64,000 nucleotides of DNA from Pseudomonadota bacterium (GTDB lineage Bacteria > Myxococcota_A > UBA796 > SXON01), in the NCBI GenBank assembly GCA_030685065.1, contig JAUXQH010000115.1:88396-152395 (forward strand), written 5' to 3'. Below the pieces are notes generated by a model, which was given only the letters and a program-made list of their open reading frames with translations, was not told where the DNA came from and searched no databases. Below, piece by piece: positions 7,042 to 15,281 of the stretch. Numbering within the stretch: the first letter of the stretch is position 1; every line of letters begins with the position of its first letter. The translations under genes were made by a program, and so were the position numbers.

Positions 7042-9911
7042 GCTCCCACCGCCACATTCAACTCGTCCACAATCCCCTCCAGCTCGTCTCCAAACAGCGA
7101 CCACGCCTTCCCGAGCCCGCCCCGCTCCGCGAACGGCATGTCATCCAGGTCGTCCTTCTGCACTTCCAGGTCCACCACGATTCGGTCACGGATCAGCTCC
7201 AGCCATCCCATCTGCTCCGGCGTGAACCGCCGACCGCGGTTCGCCTGCTGCTGAAGCCAGCCATCGAACCGCTCCTGCGCCTGCTCGGCGTACGACACCA
7301 GCTCAGCATCCACCCCGAGCGCGTGCCGCACGAGGCTGATCAGGTCCGTCATCACCTTGCCCTTGCTCGCCCCACGCACCCGCCCGCTCTCCACGCGCTC
7401 GTAGGCCGCCCAGAGCGACTCGCTCGTCCACTGGCGCGGCGGGCGCTTGATGTCCCCGGCGAGCTCGACGAGCTGCTTGCGGGTGAGCCGCTGCGCGTAG
7501 GGGCGCTCGTAGAGGACCTGGAGGGCTTCGAGCTCCTCGCGGTGGTCTGCGCAGTACGCCTTGAAGGCGCTCACGAGCTCCTTCGCTGCGTCGTGGTCAA
7601 TCGTGAGATCCGGGCGCCAGCGCGCCGCCGTCGCGGTGTCGACCGAGCCGTCGTCGAGCGTGACCTCCTGTCGCTTCCGGACGGTCTGGATGACCTCACA
7701 CAGGGTCGGGTTGTAGGCGAGAACGGCGACGCCCTCCTCCCGCAACAACGCCTGCGCGGAATGGATCTGCTCTTCGGTGGGCTCGACGCCCTCGGGCAGG
7801 GAGAAGATCGCCCGCGCCCGCTCCGCCTCCCGGTCGGGGTCGATCGCGTCGAGCAGGCCCTGCACGATCTCGCGGAGCGACGCCCCGCCGCTCGCGCGCT
7901 CGATAGTCTCCTTGTCCGCGTCCGAGAGCCGCCGGTCGATCCGGTCCAGCCGAGCAGCGAGGGTGGAGATCACGTCCTCGCTCCGGTTCCCAGCGCGGAC
8001 GAGCTCCAGGAGCTGGTCGAACGACAGGGTGCGTTCTCGATCGATCGGCGGGTCGACCTTGTCGCTCTCCGTGACGCCCACGCAGTCCACCACCACGAAG
8101 TGCGTCTTGACCTGCGCGTCGCGCGTGACCCCCTGGAAGTCGGCGTCCGGCATTACCCGCACCCCGCGGCCCTTCATTTGCTCGAAGAGGGCGCGCGACT
8201 TCACGGTCCGCATGAAGACGACGCACTCCAGCGGCTTGATGTCCGTGCCGGTCGCGATCATGTCGACGGTCACCGCGATTCGCGGCTCGTAGCTGTTGCG
8301 GAACGCTTGGATCACCTCTTCGGGGCGGTGCGAGGCCGACTTCCGCTTCGCGTCCCCGAGCGCGCGCTCGGGCTTGTAGGTGATCTTCACCGCCTGGGTG
8401 TTCGACAGGCCCCACAGCTCGCGGAGCTCGCGGAGGATGTCCTCGGCGTGGTCGTCATTCTTCGCGAAGATGAGCGTCTTCGGGATCTCACTCCGCCCCG
8501 GAAAGATCTCCGTGAAGAGCTTCGCGCGGAAGGTCTTGAGGACCGTGCGGATCTGGTCGAGGACGACGACGCTCCGGTCGAGCTGGCTCGCGGCGTAGGT
8601 CTCGTCCGTGTCGAGGCGCTCCCACCGCACCTCGCGCGTCTGGCGGTCGCGTCGGCCGACGATCGTGTCGGGCTCGGCAACGAGCATGACGCCGCCGTCC
8701 GTGATGGCCGTGCGGATCTCGTACACGTTGTACGGGACGTTTACCTTGTCCCGGACGGCGTGCTCGTGCCGGTACTCGCTCACGACGTTCTGGCGGAAGA
8801 ATGCGTAGGTGTGCTTCGCCGGGGTGGCCGTGAGGCCGATCAGCGACGCGTCGAAGTATTCGAGCACCTGACGCCACAGGCTGTAGATCGAGCGGTGGCA
8901 CTCGTCGACGACCACCACGTCGAAGAACTCCGGGGGCAAGCGGTCGTTGTAGACGACGGGCGGGGGCTCGCGCACAAGGGCGGCGCCGTGGCCGTCGAAG
9001 GCCGAGCCCTCCTCCAGGTCGTCGTCGAACGTCTCGTCACCGCGGAGGATGCTGTACAGCCGCTGGATCGTCGTGATGACCACCTTGTTCACGGGGTCGA
9101 TCACGTTGTGGGTCAGGTTCACGACGTTGTACAGCTCGGAGAACTTTCGGCCGTCGTCCGGCGTCGAGTACGACTGGAACTCCTTGAGGGCCTGCCGCCC
9201 GAGGTTCCCGCGGTCGACCACGAAGAGCACGCGCCGCGCGCCGCCCTCGCGGATCAACCGGTAGACCGCCGAGATGGCCGTGAAGGTCTTCCCGGAGCCC
9301 GTCGCCATCTGGATGAGCGCGCGCGGCTTCCCCTCGCGGACGCTGGCCTCCAGGTTCTCGACCGCGCGAATCTGTGCCGGCCACATTCCCGTCGTGTTCA
9401 GCGCCGGCGCGAGGCCCATCCGGCCCTGGAGCGTCGCGGCCGGCGGCGCGTCGGGCCGGCCCTGCCGGCGGTGCACCTCGGCGTCGAGCCACGTTTGGAG
9501 GGTCTCGGGGCGGTGGAACGAGAACACCGGCCGGGCCCGGGCGATGGGGTCGAGCCCGTTCGTGAACCACGTCTCGACGCCCGTGCTCTCGTACAGGAAC
9601 GGCAGAGGGCGCACGGGGACCTGGAGCGGCCGGGGCGCGCGCGCCGCGTAGTCGCGCGTCTGCGCCTCGATGCTGGAGAGCGTCACGCCCGCGCGCTTCG
9701 CTTCCAGCACGCCGACGAGCTGGTTCCGCAGGAAGAGAAGGTAGTCCGCCGGCCCGCCGCTCGTTTGGAACTCCCGCACGGCGACGCCCGGGGCGGCCGC
9801 GAGGTTGAGCTCCGCGCGGTCCTGGACGGCCCAGCCCGCCGCGGTCAGCTTCGCGTCGATCTGCTGGCGGGCGAGTTGCTCGGGGTGGAGGTCGGGCGGG
9901 GTGAGAGGCAT
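7038..9911 (-). CDS. hsdR: type I restriction-modification system, restriction/translocase subunit
   Basis: HsdR translocates unmodified DNA with ATP hydrolysis and cuts it. The 957-residue product has an N-terminal PD-(D/E)XK nuclease core (ADYLLF with Asp56, then GVLEAK with Glu70 and Lys72). SF2 helicase motifs follow: Walker A ATGSGKT at about 203-209, DECH at about 336-339, and GLTATP as motif III. The C-terminal helicase lobe and the HsdM-contact region make up the rest, as in EcoEI-type R subunits. It is the first gene of the leftward operon hsdR-hsdS-GIY-like-hsdM-mrr-like. No clear Shine-Dalgarno lies before its ATG. All motifs are intact. Confidence 0.95.
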   Translation of the reverse strand: MPLTPPDLHPEQLARQQIDAKLTAAGWAVQDRAELNLAAAPGVAVREFQTSGGPADYLLFLRNQLVGVLEAKRAGVTLSSIEAQTRDYAARAPRPLQVPVRPLPFLYESTGVETWFTNGLDPIARARPVFSFHRPETLQTWLDAEVHRRQGRPDAPPAATLQGRMGLAPALNTTGMWPAQIRAVENLEASVREGKPRALIQMATGSGKTFTAISAVYRLIREGGARRVLFVVDRGNLGRQALKEFQSYSTPDDGRKFSELYNVVNLTHNVIDPVNKVVITTIQRLYSILRGDETFDDDLEEGSAFDGHGAALVREPPPVVYNDRLPPEFFDVVVVDECHRSIYSLWRQVLEYFDASLIGLTATPAKHTYAFFRQNVVSEYRHEHAVRDKVNVPYNVYEIRTAITDGGVMLVAEPDTIVGRRDRQTREVRWERLDTDETYAASQLDRSVVVLDQIRTVLKTFRAKLFTEIFPGRSEIPKTLIFAKNDDHAEDILRELRELWGLSNTQAVKITYKPERALGDAKRKSASHRPEEVIQAFRNSYEPRIAVTVDMIATGTDIKPLECVVFMRTVKSRALFEQMKGRGVRVMPDADFQGVTRDAQVKTHFVVVDCVGVTESDKVDPPIDRERTLSFDQLLELVRAGNRSEDVISTLAARLDRIDRRLSDADKETIERASGGASLREIVQGLLDAIDPDREAERARAIFSLPEGVEPTEEQIHSAQALLREEGVAVLAYNPTLCEVIQTVRKRQEVTLDDGSVDTATAARWRPDLTIDHDAAKELVSAFKAYCADHREELEALQVLYERPYAQRLTRKQLVELAGDIKRPPRQWTSESLWAAYERVESGRVRGASKGKVMTDLISLVRHALGVDAELVSYAEQAQERFDGWLQQQANRGRRFTPEQMGWLELIRDRIVVDLEVQKDDLDDMPFAERGGLGKAWSLFGDELEGIVDELNVAVGA

Positions 9912-10049
9912 GGCGGGGACGAAGGGTAGCGCAGATGAGATGCGATCGGGCCGCCGAGGCGTGAACGGGTGCCTCGTACGGTCTGGGCGCGCAAGCAGGG
10001 GCGGACGGTGCGATGCAGCACTCGCGCTGTGGACGGTGCGGCCCCCATC

Positions 10050-10068
10050 TGTTACAGATTGTGTAACA
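10050..10068. promoter_or_regulatory. perfect dyad, putative operator
   Basis: A perfect inverted repeat with 7-bp arms, TGTTACA, five bases, TGTAACA, lies between the divergent hsdR and ribbon-helix-helix-like genes and ends 14 bp before the chosen ATG of the latter. It is AT-rich against a GC-rich background. The position suits an operator bound by a small dimeric repressor, perhaps the neighbouring gene product (inference). Confidence 0.5.
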
Positions 10069-10081
10069 CATGGAGCCCCTC

Positions 10082-10534
10082 ATGGCGTCGCCTGTCATCC
10101 GCATCCGCTCTGACCTCGACGACTACGTCAACACCGAGGCTGCTCGCCACGGCGTCACCCCTGCTGACTTCGTGAACGGCGTACTGGACGCGTTCCGGTT
10201 CATCGAGCCCCGCGCCCCGATGGGCCTGCTGCCGGCGACGCGCGAGTGGATGTTCAAGTACGTCGGCCAGTCGATCGCACTGCTGGTGGCGCGGCCCGGT
10301 GAACATCGCGTGATCGCCGCCGGGCGCATTCCGGACGCCGAGGCGATCGGGCAGACGACAATCCGCCTGGAAGCGCAGTTCGGCGCGGGGGCGCGTCGGT
10401 TCCTCACGCCGCTGGCGTGGGTTGAAGACTACCGCCTCCTCATTCAGCCGCGGTCCGACCTGCGCGCGTACGTCAACCAGATGGAGGGGTGGGGTGTCGG
10501 CGTGCACCACCTCGCTCACGAGATGCTCGGCTGA
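10082..10534 (+). CDS. putative ribbon-helix-helix-like regulator, C-terminal domain unknown
   Basis: The ATG at 10082 has GGAG six bases upstream; an earlier in-frame ATG at 10070 overlaps that ribosome site and is less likely. The 150-residue product begins MASPVIRIRSDLDDYVNTEA, which fits a short beta strand followed by two helices (to about residue 35), as in CopG/Arc-type DNA-binding proteins. The remaining 110 residues are unrecognised. It stands between the type I system (divergent) and the Pycsar-like module (same direction, 98 bp on), so it could regulate either. A clear 7-bp-arm dyad sits just upstream and could be its own operator. Fold assignment is tentative. Confidence 0.4.
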   Translation: MASPVIRIRSDLDDYVNTEAARHGVTPADFVNGVLDAFRFIEPRAPMGLLPATREWMFKYVGQSIALLVARPGEHRVIAAGRIPDAEAIGQTTIRLEAQFGAGARRFLTPLAWVEDYRLLIQPRSDLRAYVNQMEGWGVGVHHLAHEMLG

Positions 10535-10631
10535 CGGCAGGGCCCGCCCGTGAGCACACCTTCCTCCGCCAAGAACCCGTCGTGACTCGCGCCCCTTCTC
10601 CGCCGCTCGCCCGCGTGCTATCCATCGGCGC

Positions 10632-11561
10632 ATGTCGGATCTCCTCGCGAGGTTTCTCGATCCCGAAGGGGGCCGGCGCCGCCTGCTCGATCTTCTCCTT
10701 CGCCAGCCCGTCGTGGGGAACACCCTCGCCCTCGCGTCCGCCCTCGCCGAGAGCTCTCAACTCCTCTCGTACCGGACGGGGGAGACCCTCATCCAGGATG
10801 GCGGCGCCGACACGGACATCCACCTGATCCTCGTGGGCGAGACGGTGGTGGAGGTCCGCGGTCGGCCGGTTGCAACGCGCGTGGCGGGCCAACACGTGGG
10901 CGAACTGGCGCTGATCGACACGTCTCAGCCGAGGAGCGCGACGGTGCGCGCCACGAAAGAATGCGTGATCGCGCGCGTCCCCGAAGCGGCGTTCTCTGCC
11001 ATCGCCGAGCAGCATCCGGACCTGTGGCGCCGTCTCGCTGTCGAACTGGGCGACCGCCTTCGCCAACGCGCCCGAGCGATCGTCCCGCCTCGTGAACGGC
11101 CAGAGGTCTTCGTGGGCTCCTGCTCAACCCCGGGCGCGCTCGACCTTGCGCGGGCCCTCCAGGGGGCTTTCGGGCACGAGCCATGGACGACGCGGGTCTG
11201 GACCGATGGCACCTTTGCCGCGGGCGCCACGCCGATCGAGGCGTTGATGTCTCAGCTCGACACCCTGGACTTCGGCATCCTCGTCGTGACCCCCGACGAC
11301 CTTGTTGTGACGCCCGACGGCTTGCTTTGGAGCCCGCGAGACAACGTGGTGTTCGAGTTGGGCCTCCTCATGGGGCGGCTCGGTCGCGAGCGGACCTTCG
11401 TACTGCGCCTTCGGGGTGGCCCCGAGGTGAAGCTCCCGTCCGATCTTGCTGGTGTCATTCCCCTCGAAGTCGCGCCGGGCGACCCCGGCTCGTTACGGGC
11501 AAGGATTGGCCCGGCGGCTCACGAGATTCGCGAAACAATCCGGCGACTTGGTGGCCGGTAA
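10632..11561 (+). CDS. cyclic-nucleotide-binding/TIR-like effector (PycTIR-like)
   Basis: The 309-residue protein has two domains. Residues about 35-130 are a cyclic-nucleotide-binding fold, with a phosphate-binding cassette GELALIDTSQPRSATV at 90-105. Residues about 158-290 are a TIR-like domain of the predicted nucleotide-binding type: VFVGSCS at its start and DNVVFELGLLMGRLG with the likely catalytic Glu242. This architecture matches the TIR effectors of Pycsar anti-phage systems, which bind a cyclic pyrimidine mononucleotide and then degrade NAD+ to stop phage growth. The next gene, 10 bp on, is a nucleotidyl cyclase of the matching type, which strongly supports the reading. No strong ribosome site precedes the ATG. 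Confidence 0.85.
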   Translation: MSDLLARFLDPEGGRRRLLDLLLRQPVVGNTLALASALAESSQLLSYRTGETLIQDGGADTDIHLILVGETVVEVRGRPVATRVAGQHVGELALIDTSQPRSATVRATKECVIARVPEAAFSAIAEQHPDLWRRLAVELGDRLRQRARAIVPPRERPEVFVGSCSTPGALDLARALQGAFGHEPWTTRVWTDGTFAAGATPIEALMSQLDTLDFGILVVTPDDLVVTPDGLLWSPRDNVVFELGLLMGRLGRERTFVLRLRGGPEVKLPSDLAGVIPLEVAPGDPGSLRARIGPAAHEIRETIRRLGGR

Positions 11562-11571
11562 GGAGGCAGAT

Positions 11572-12267
11572 ATGTCGTTGAGTGATGATCTGAACGCGGA
11601 AGTCGGCAAGATCCTACGTGAGTCGTGGAGCGTGCAGGAGGGCCGCGTCGTGCCGGACACGCCTGACATCCAGCTCGGCAACCACGCCATCAAGCTCCGG
11701 GCGACGGTGCTGTACGCCGACCTCGCCGACTCCACGGGGCTCGTCAGCTCCCAGCCCGCCACGGTCGCGGCGGCCGCCTACAAATGCTATCTGAACTGCG
11801 CATGCCGGGTGATCAAGGCCGGCCGCGGAGAGATCACGGCCTTCGATGGGGATCGCGTCATGGCGGTGTTCCTGGGCGATGACCAGTGCACCCGCGCGAT
11901 GCGGGTGGGGCTCCAGATCAACCATGCTGTGGTGAAGATCATCAACCCGCGAATCCGCGAGATCCGCGGCGCCGCGGCGTTCGAGCTGAAGCAGGCCGTA
12001 GGGATCGACACGGGCGAACTGCTCGTCGCGCGCACCGGCATCCGCGGAGCGAACGACCTCGTTTGGGTTGGCCCTGCGGCGAACGTCGCGGCAAAGCTCT
12101 GCGCCCAGCGCAGCGGAGGGCTGGCTTCCTGGGTGACAAAGGCCGTCTACGACAAGGCTGACGCGGGCGTGAAGACCAGCGAAGGCCGCCCGATCTGGGA
12201 GCCGCGGACGTGGGCGGAGCGAGGGAACGCGTCCGTGTACGCCTCGGGATGGACCTCCGCGCCGTAG
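11572..12267 (+). CDS. pycC: Pycsar-type nucleotidyl (likely pyrimidine) cyclase
   Basis: An AAGGAGG ribosome site overlapping the effector stop codon places the start at the ATG at 11572, giving 231 residues. This is a single class III cyclase domain without the sensor or membrane regions of ordinary adenylate cyclases, as in PycC. Metal-binding aspartates are visible in VLYADLADSTG (Asp50) and FDGDRVMAVF (Asp92/Asp94). In Pycsar systems the cyclase makes cCMP or cUMP on phage infection. Here it would feed the effector encoded just before it. Whether the product is cUMP, cCMP or a purine cannot be told by eye. Confidence 0.85.
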   Translation: MSLSDDLNAEVGKILRESWSVQEGRVVPDTPDIQLGNHAIKLRATVLYADLADSTGLVSSQPATVAAAAYKCYLNCACRVIKAGRGEITAFDGDRVMAVFLGDDQCTRAMRVGLQINHAVVKIINPRIREIRGAAAFELKQAVGIDTGELLVARTGIRGANDLVWVGPAANVAAKLCAQRSGGLASWVTKAVYDKADAGVKTSEGRPIWEPRTWAERGNASVYASGWTSAP

Positions 12268-12420
12268 CCCAGCGCGCCGCCACGGCCGCCCGGGTCCGGC
12301 CGCATCGCGGGCCACGGCCGTGCCGCCGGCTTGCCGCGCCGAAGACTTCCGCCGCAGCGACTCCCGTCGGTTGAATGCCGTCGGGAACTCCGCGTAGAGG
12401 GCGGATACCCGGACGGACCC

Positions 12421-13254
12421 ATGAGCCTTGAGGCACTCCTCGACGATTCCGAGATCCGCTCCTACCTGCGTCCGCTGATCCAGCCTCATCGACTCGGGCC
12501 GGACTGGAAGCTCACCGTCCCACCGATCGCGAAGTACCAGCCCCGCATAGGGACGGCGTTCGACTACGCCCTGCGCTTCGGTCTTGCCGCCCGTGGCGTC
12601 GGCACTCCCCGGGAGCGCACGGTAGCCGAGAGCGCCGTGGCGCGGCACAAGCTCACTCCCGAGGTCGGCCGCCGCGTCGTGGACGCATTGGCCGTGCTTC
12701 GGGCACTTCAGCCCGGGCCGGGCTTGCCCGCCGAGGCCGCTGGCGCTTGCATCGTCCTCGCCGGCTTCGACGTCCTGTTCCGCGCCGCACGGGCGGACGA
12801 GATCGAGCGCGAGCCCCTGCCCGAGGAGGTCGCCGACGTGCAGAGCCTCTACGCCGCTGTCCCGTGGTCGACCTTCCAGGACGCCCACCGCGTCTACTTG
12901 AACCCGCACCTTGGTGAGGGGTCGGTGCTGGTCGGCGGCGCGGATCCCGACATCGTGATCGACAGCGTGCTCGTGGACGTGAAGACCACCAAGGAGATCA
13001 AGGCCGGCGCAGAGTACCTCCGGCAGGTTGCCTGCTACGCCCTCCTTGCGAACGCCCACGGGATCAACGGCGACCCCAACACCCGCGGCAGCATCGACGA
13101 GGTGGGAATCTACTTCTCGCGCGCGGCGCGCCTCTTCCGGGTGCCCCTCGAAGAGGTGATCGAGCGCCGACACCACGAGGGGGTGCTCGCCACGTTGACG
13201 AGCAGGTGGGCGCAGATGGCTCGGGTTGGCCGGACCCGGACTCCCCGGGCGTAG
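12421..13254 (+). CDS. PD-(D/E)XK nuclease-like protein
   Basis: The ATG at 12421 gives 277 residues; an in-frame reading from 12331 is possible but has a poor N-terminus. About residues 172-210 show a PD-(D/E)XK nuclease core: GGADPDIVIDSVLVDVKTTKE with a metal-binding Asp, then Asp186 and Lys188, followed by LRQVACYALLA, whose Gln matches the trailing helix of Cas4/RecB-like nucleases. The N-terminal half is not recognised. It follows the Pycsar-like pair by 153 bp on the same strand, so it may be a third component, a separate defence gene, or a nuclease of the mobile element. Catalytic residues appear intact. Confidence 0.65.
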   Translation: MSLEALLDDSEIRSYLRPLIQPHRLGPDWKLTVPPIAKYQPRIGTAFDYALRFGLAARGVGTPRERTVAESAVARHKLTPEVGRRVVDALAVLRALQPGPGLPAEAAGACIVLAGFDVLFRAARADEIEREPLPEEVADVQSLYAAVPWSTFQDAHRVYLNPHLGEGSVLVGGADPDIVIDSVLVDVKTTKEIKAGAEYLRQVACYALLANAHGINGDPNTRGSIDEVGIYFSRAARLFRVPLEEVIERRHHEGVLATLTSRWAQMARVGRTRTPRA

Positions 13255-13286
13255 CCGGCTCCCTCAACGCGCCGCCCGCTCCACGG

Positions 13287-14084
13287 TCAAACCTCTGAGG
13301 CCATCGCGCCGAGAAGGGCCCCAAGCAGGTATCGGCCGCCCTGCCGCCATCGCGCGAACATCCAGACGCCGGCAAGTTGGCCCGGTTCAATGCCCTGGTC
13401 GCGCCACGCTTCACCGATCTTTGGATCGTGGCGCAGATTCCTGTCGGCGTCAGCCAACGTCCACGTGGCGTGATTGGCCGTCTCCGACATCGCCGGATCC
13501 AGCACGCGCAGCTCCTCGGCGGTGTGTGCGACACCCTCCTGCCCCGGGTGCACGACCACGAAGTGCGACGCAAACGCGTCGCTCCAGGTCCCGATCTTGA
13601 GCATGACAGCGAAGTCGGCCCGGGTGGTGGGCGGAAGCCGCAGGTACGCCTGGAGCAGCGCGCAGTCCGCCACGAAGTTTCGACCTCGCCGGCCCCAACC
13701 ATCGCGCCCCGACAGGTAGTCTTCCTTGCAGGCGAGTTGCACCTCGCCTTTGCTCACATCGCTCACGAGGTCGGCGTACAACGTGACCATGGAGATGCCG
13801 GATGGGTGCGAGAAGCCCTCGCTCACCGCGGCCGCCAGCACCGACTGCGGGTTCCACGCCTGCTCGGCGTCAGGATCCAACCAGCGGAGGATCATCGCGA
13901 GGGAGGTGATCATGCACCCGTCGCTGCCGATGGTTGCGTTGCCCCGGCTGTGGGGAGGCATCAAGTCAGCGGCGTCCTCGGGGACCACTCCGCCGGCCGC
14001 GGCCGCCGCCGCGACGAGTGCTCGGTTCCACATGACCTCACCGCGCCAGCGTTTGTCGTCCTGCCGGAAGTGCGTCACGCGCAT
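13287..14084 (-). CDS. C39-like (papain-fold) cysteine peptidase domain protein
   Basis: GAGGAG five bases before the ATG supports this start. The 265-residue product begins VTHFRQDDKRW, typical of C39-like peptidase domains, and carries TIGSDGCMITSLAMIL with Cys57 as the likely nucleophile. SHFVVVHP (His174) and RVLDPAM (Asp196) could complete the triad. No signal peptide or ABC domain is present, so it is not a bacteriocin exporter. It converges on the PD-(D/E)XK gene with a 32-bp gap. A cytoplasmic protease in a defence island could activate or degrade a partner, but no partner is evident; it might also be phage or plasmid cargo. Confidence 0.6.
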   Translation of the reverse strand: MRVTHFRQDDKRWRGEVMWNRALVAAAAAAGGVVPEDAADLMPPHSRGNATIGSDGCMITSLAMILRWLDPDAEQAWNPQSVLAAAVSEGFSHPSGISMVTLYADLVSDVSKGEVQLACKEDYLSGRDGWGRRGRNFVADCALLQAYLRLPPTTRADFAVMLKIGTWSDAFASHFVVVHPGQEGVAHTAEELRVLDPAMSETANHATWTLADADRNLRHDPKIGEAWRDQGIEPGQLAGVWMFARWRQGGRYLLGALLGAMASEV

Positions 14085-14900
14085 GGTCGCTCCTCGTGCG
14101 CCGACAGCGCGTCACGTTGCGCAGCAGATTGCCGCCTGATCGAATACCACGAGCGGCGCGTACGGGCGCGGTAGGGGCTCGCACTGGCCGGAGACGCGCG
14201 GGCCAACGCACCCGCGACGGGTCAGCCTCCTGCCCGGCACCGCGCGCTTCCCGCCTCGCCCGATTGACGGGGCGTCAGCTCGGCACCGGGGCGAAGTAGT
14301 CGATGGCGTAGTCGTAGATGAACGGCGTGACCACGTAGGTGAGGTTCGGGTCCTCCTCGGGCTCCAGCGAGCTCCACCGCGACCATCAGCGTCGCCGCGG
14401 CTGAGGCATGCTCGCGTGCATGCGACCCATCCAAGCCTGTCCGTTGACGCTACCGCGTCAGCGGCTCGGGGTGCACGCAGCGGGGCGCAGGAAGAAATCT
14501 TTCTTGATCTCATGAATTCGAATTCTTAGCTGTGAAGCTCGATAATCTCGTGCGCCCCTTTGCGCAGCATCTGGAACTCCAAATTGCACACTTAGAATCC
14601 CCGCAATCGGGCGGCGAGCGTGCCACTCCACGGAGGCGCCGGATTTCGCGGCGGAGAACCAGGAAAGATAGGCGAGAGCGCGAAGTGGCTCGTCGACGCG
14701 CATCCGGCGTTGCAACTGGATTCTCCACAATCAGGGAATCGCGTAGCAGTCGACCCGTATCCCTCGACAATGCGGGTTGCAGGCCGAATCAGGGCGACGT
14801 AGGGTGACAGTGCTTCGGCGGCGTGGGAGTAGCTCCCCACGTCGGGACAGCGGCGGACATCCCGTCTGCCGCTGTCCCGCCCGTCGAGCCGGGAGGGCCG
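14085..14900. other. gene-poor stretch between C39-like peptidase and recombinase locus
   Basis: No convincing complete gene is seen in about 800 bp. It holds a short stretch that looks like the 3' end of a lost gene (14275-14385, minus strand). A less GC-rich segment around 14500-14800 carries only short, mutually overlapping frames; the least bad is 14458-14730 on the minus strand (90 residues, no family). Composition and debris fit an integration or deletion boundary. Confidence 0.5.
14275..14385 (-). pseudogene. orphan 3' fragment of an unknown gene
   Basis: Thirty-odd codons on the minus strand read like real protein sequence (EPEEDPNLTYVVTPFIYDY and onward to a natural TGA at 14275), with strong third-position GC. 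There is no start codon: the frame is blocked by a TGA at 14386-14388 immediately upstream. This suggests the tail of a gene whose body was removed, for instance by insertion or excision of the neighbouring element. It is short, so chance is not excluded. Confidence 0.3.
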
Positions 14901-15281
14901 ATGGCGTCGAGGAGCGAGTCTCTACAACGGATGCGTGAGCGTGGGTGCGCGGCGATTGAAGCCGCCGCGCCGCTGCTGATCGCCACGCCGCCTGTCCAGC
15001 GTCGGTGCAAGTTTCTCGGCATCCGCTGGATGCTCGTCGCGACGGCCACGGCCATCGGCATACCGTGCGTCCTCGCAGTGGGCATGGGCGAGGCTCCGCC
15101 GCAGGCGCTGTGGAACCCCAGCTTACACGTCGTCCTGCTCGACCAGCGCCCACCCCGGCGGGCCCCACGTCCGCGCGTGGAACGTGTGGAGAGCGTCGGC
15201 GAGCCCGACGCCGCCGCCTTCCTCGACGCGCTGTTCTCGCCAGCGGAACGGCAGGCCCTGCTCTTCGGAGGTGCATCGTGA
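14901..15281 (+). CDS. small protein translated together with serine recombinase
   Basis: GGGAGG five bases before the ATG at 14901 supports this start and a 126-residue product. A longer frame from 14823 is less well supported. The stop codon overlaps the recombinase GTG start (GTGA), so the two are translationally coupled. A moderately hydrophobic stretch (WMLVATATAIGIPCVLAV) may be a buried helix or a weak membrane segment. No family is recognised. Position suggests a recombination accessory factor, such as a directionality factor, or simply cargo next to the recombinase (inference). Confidence 0.55.
   Translation: MASRSESLQRMRERGCAAIEAAAPLLIATPPVQRRCKFLGIRWMLVATATAIGIPCVLAVGMGEAPPQALWNPSLHVVLLDQRPPRRAPRPRVERVESVGEPDAAAFLDALFSPAERQALLFGGAS

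Noticed and set aside
7323..9929. 868-codon plus-strand frame antisense to hsdR
   Set aside because: GC-rich third positions of hsdR leave the opposite frame open; no domain, and hsdR is unmistakable.
15005..15277. Longer N-terminus for the serine recombinase
   Set aside because: The catalytic domain starts at the GTG at 15278, which has GGAGG at the right distance; the extension reads as noise over the coupled small gene.
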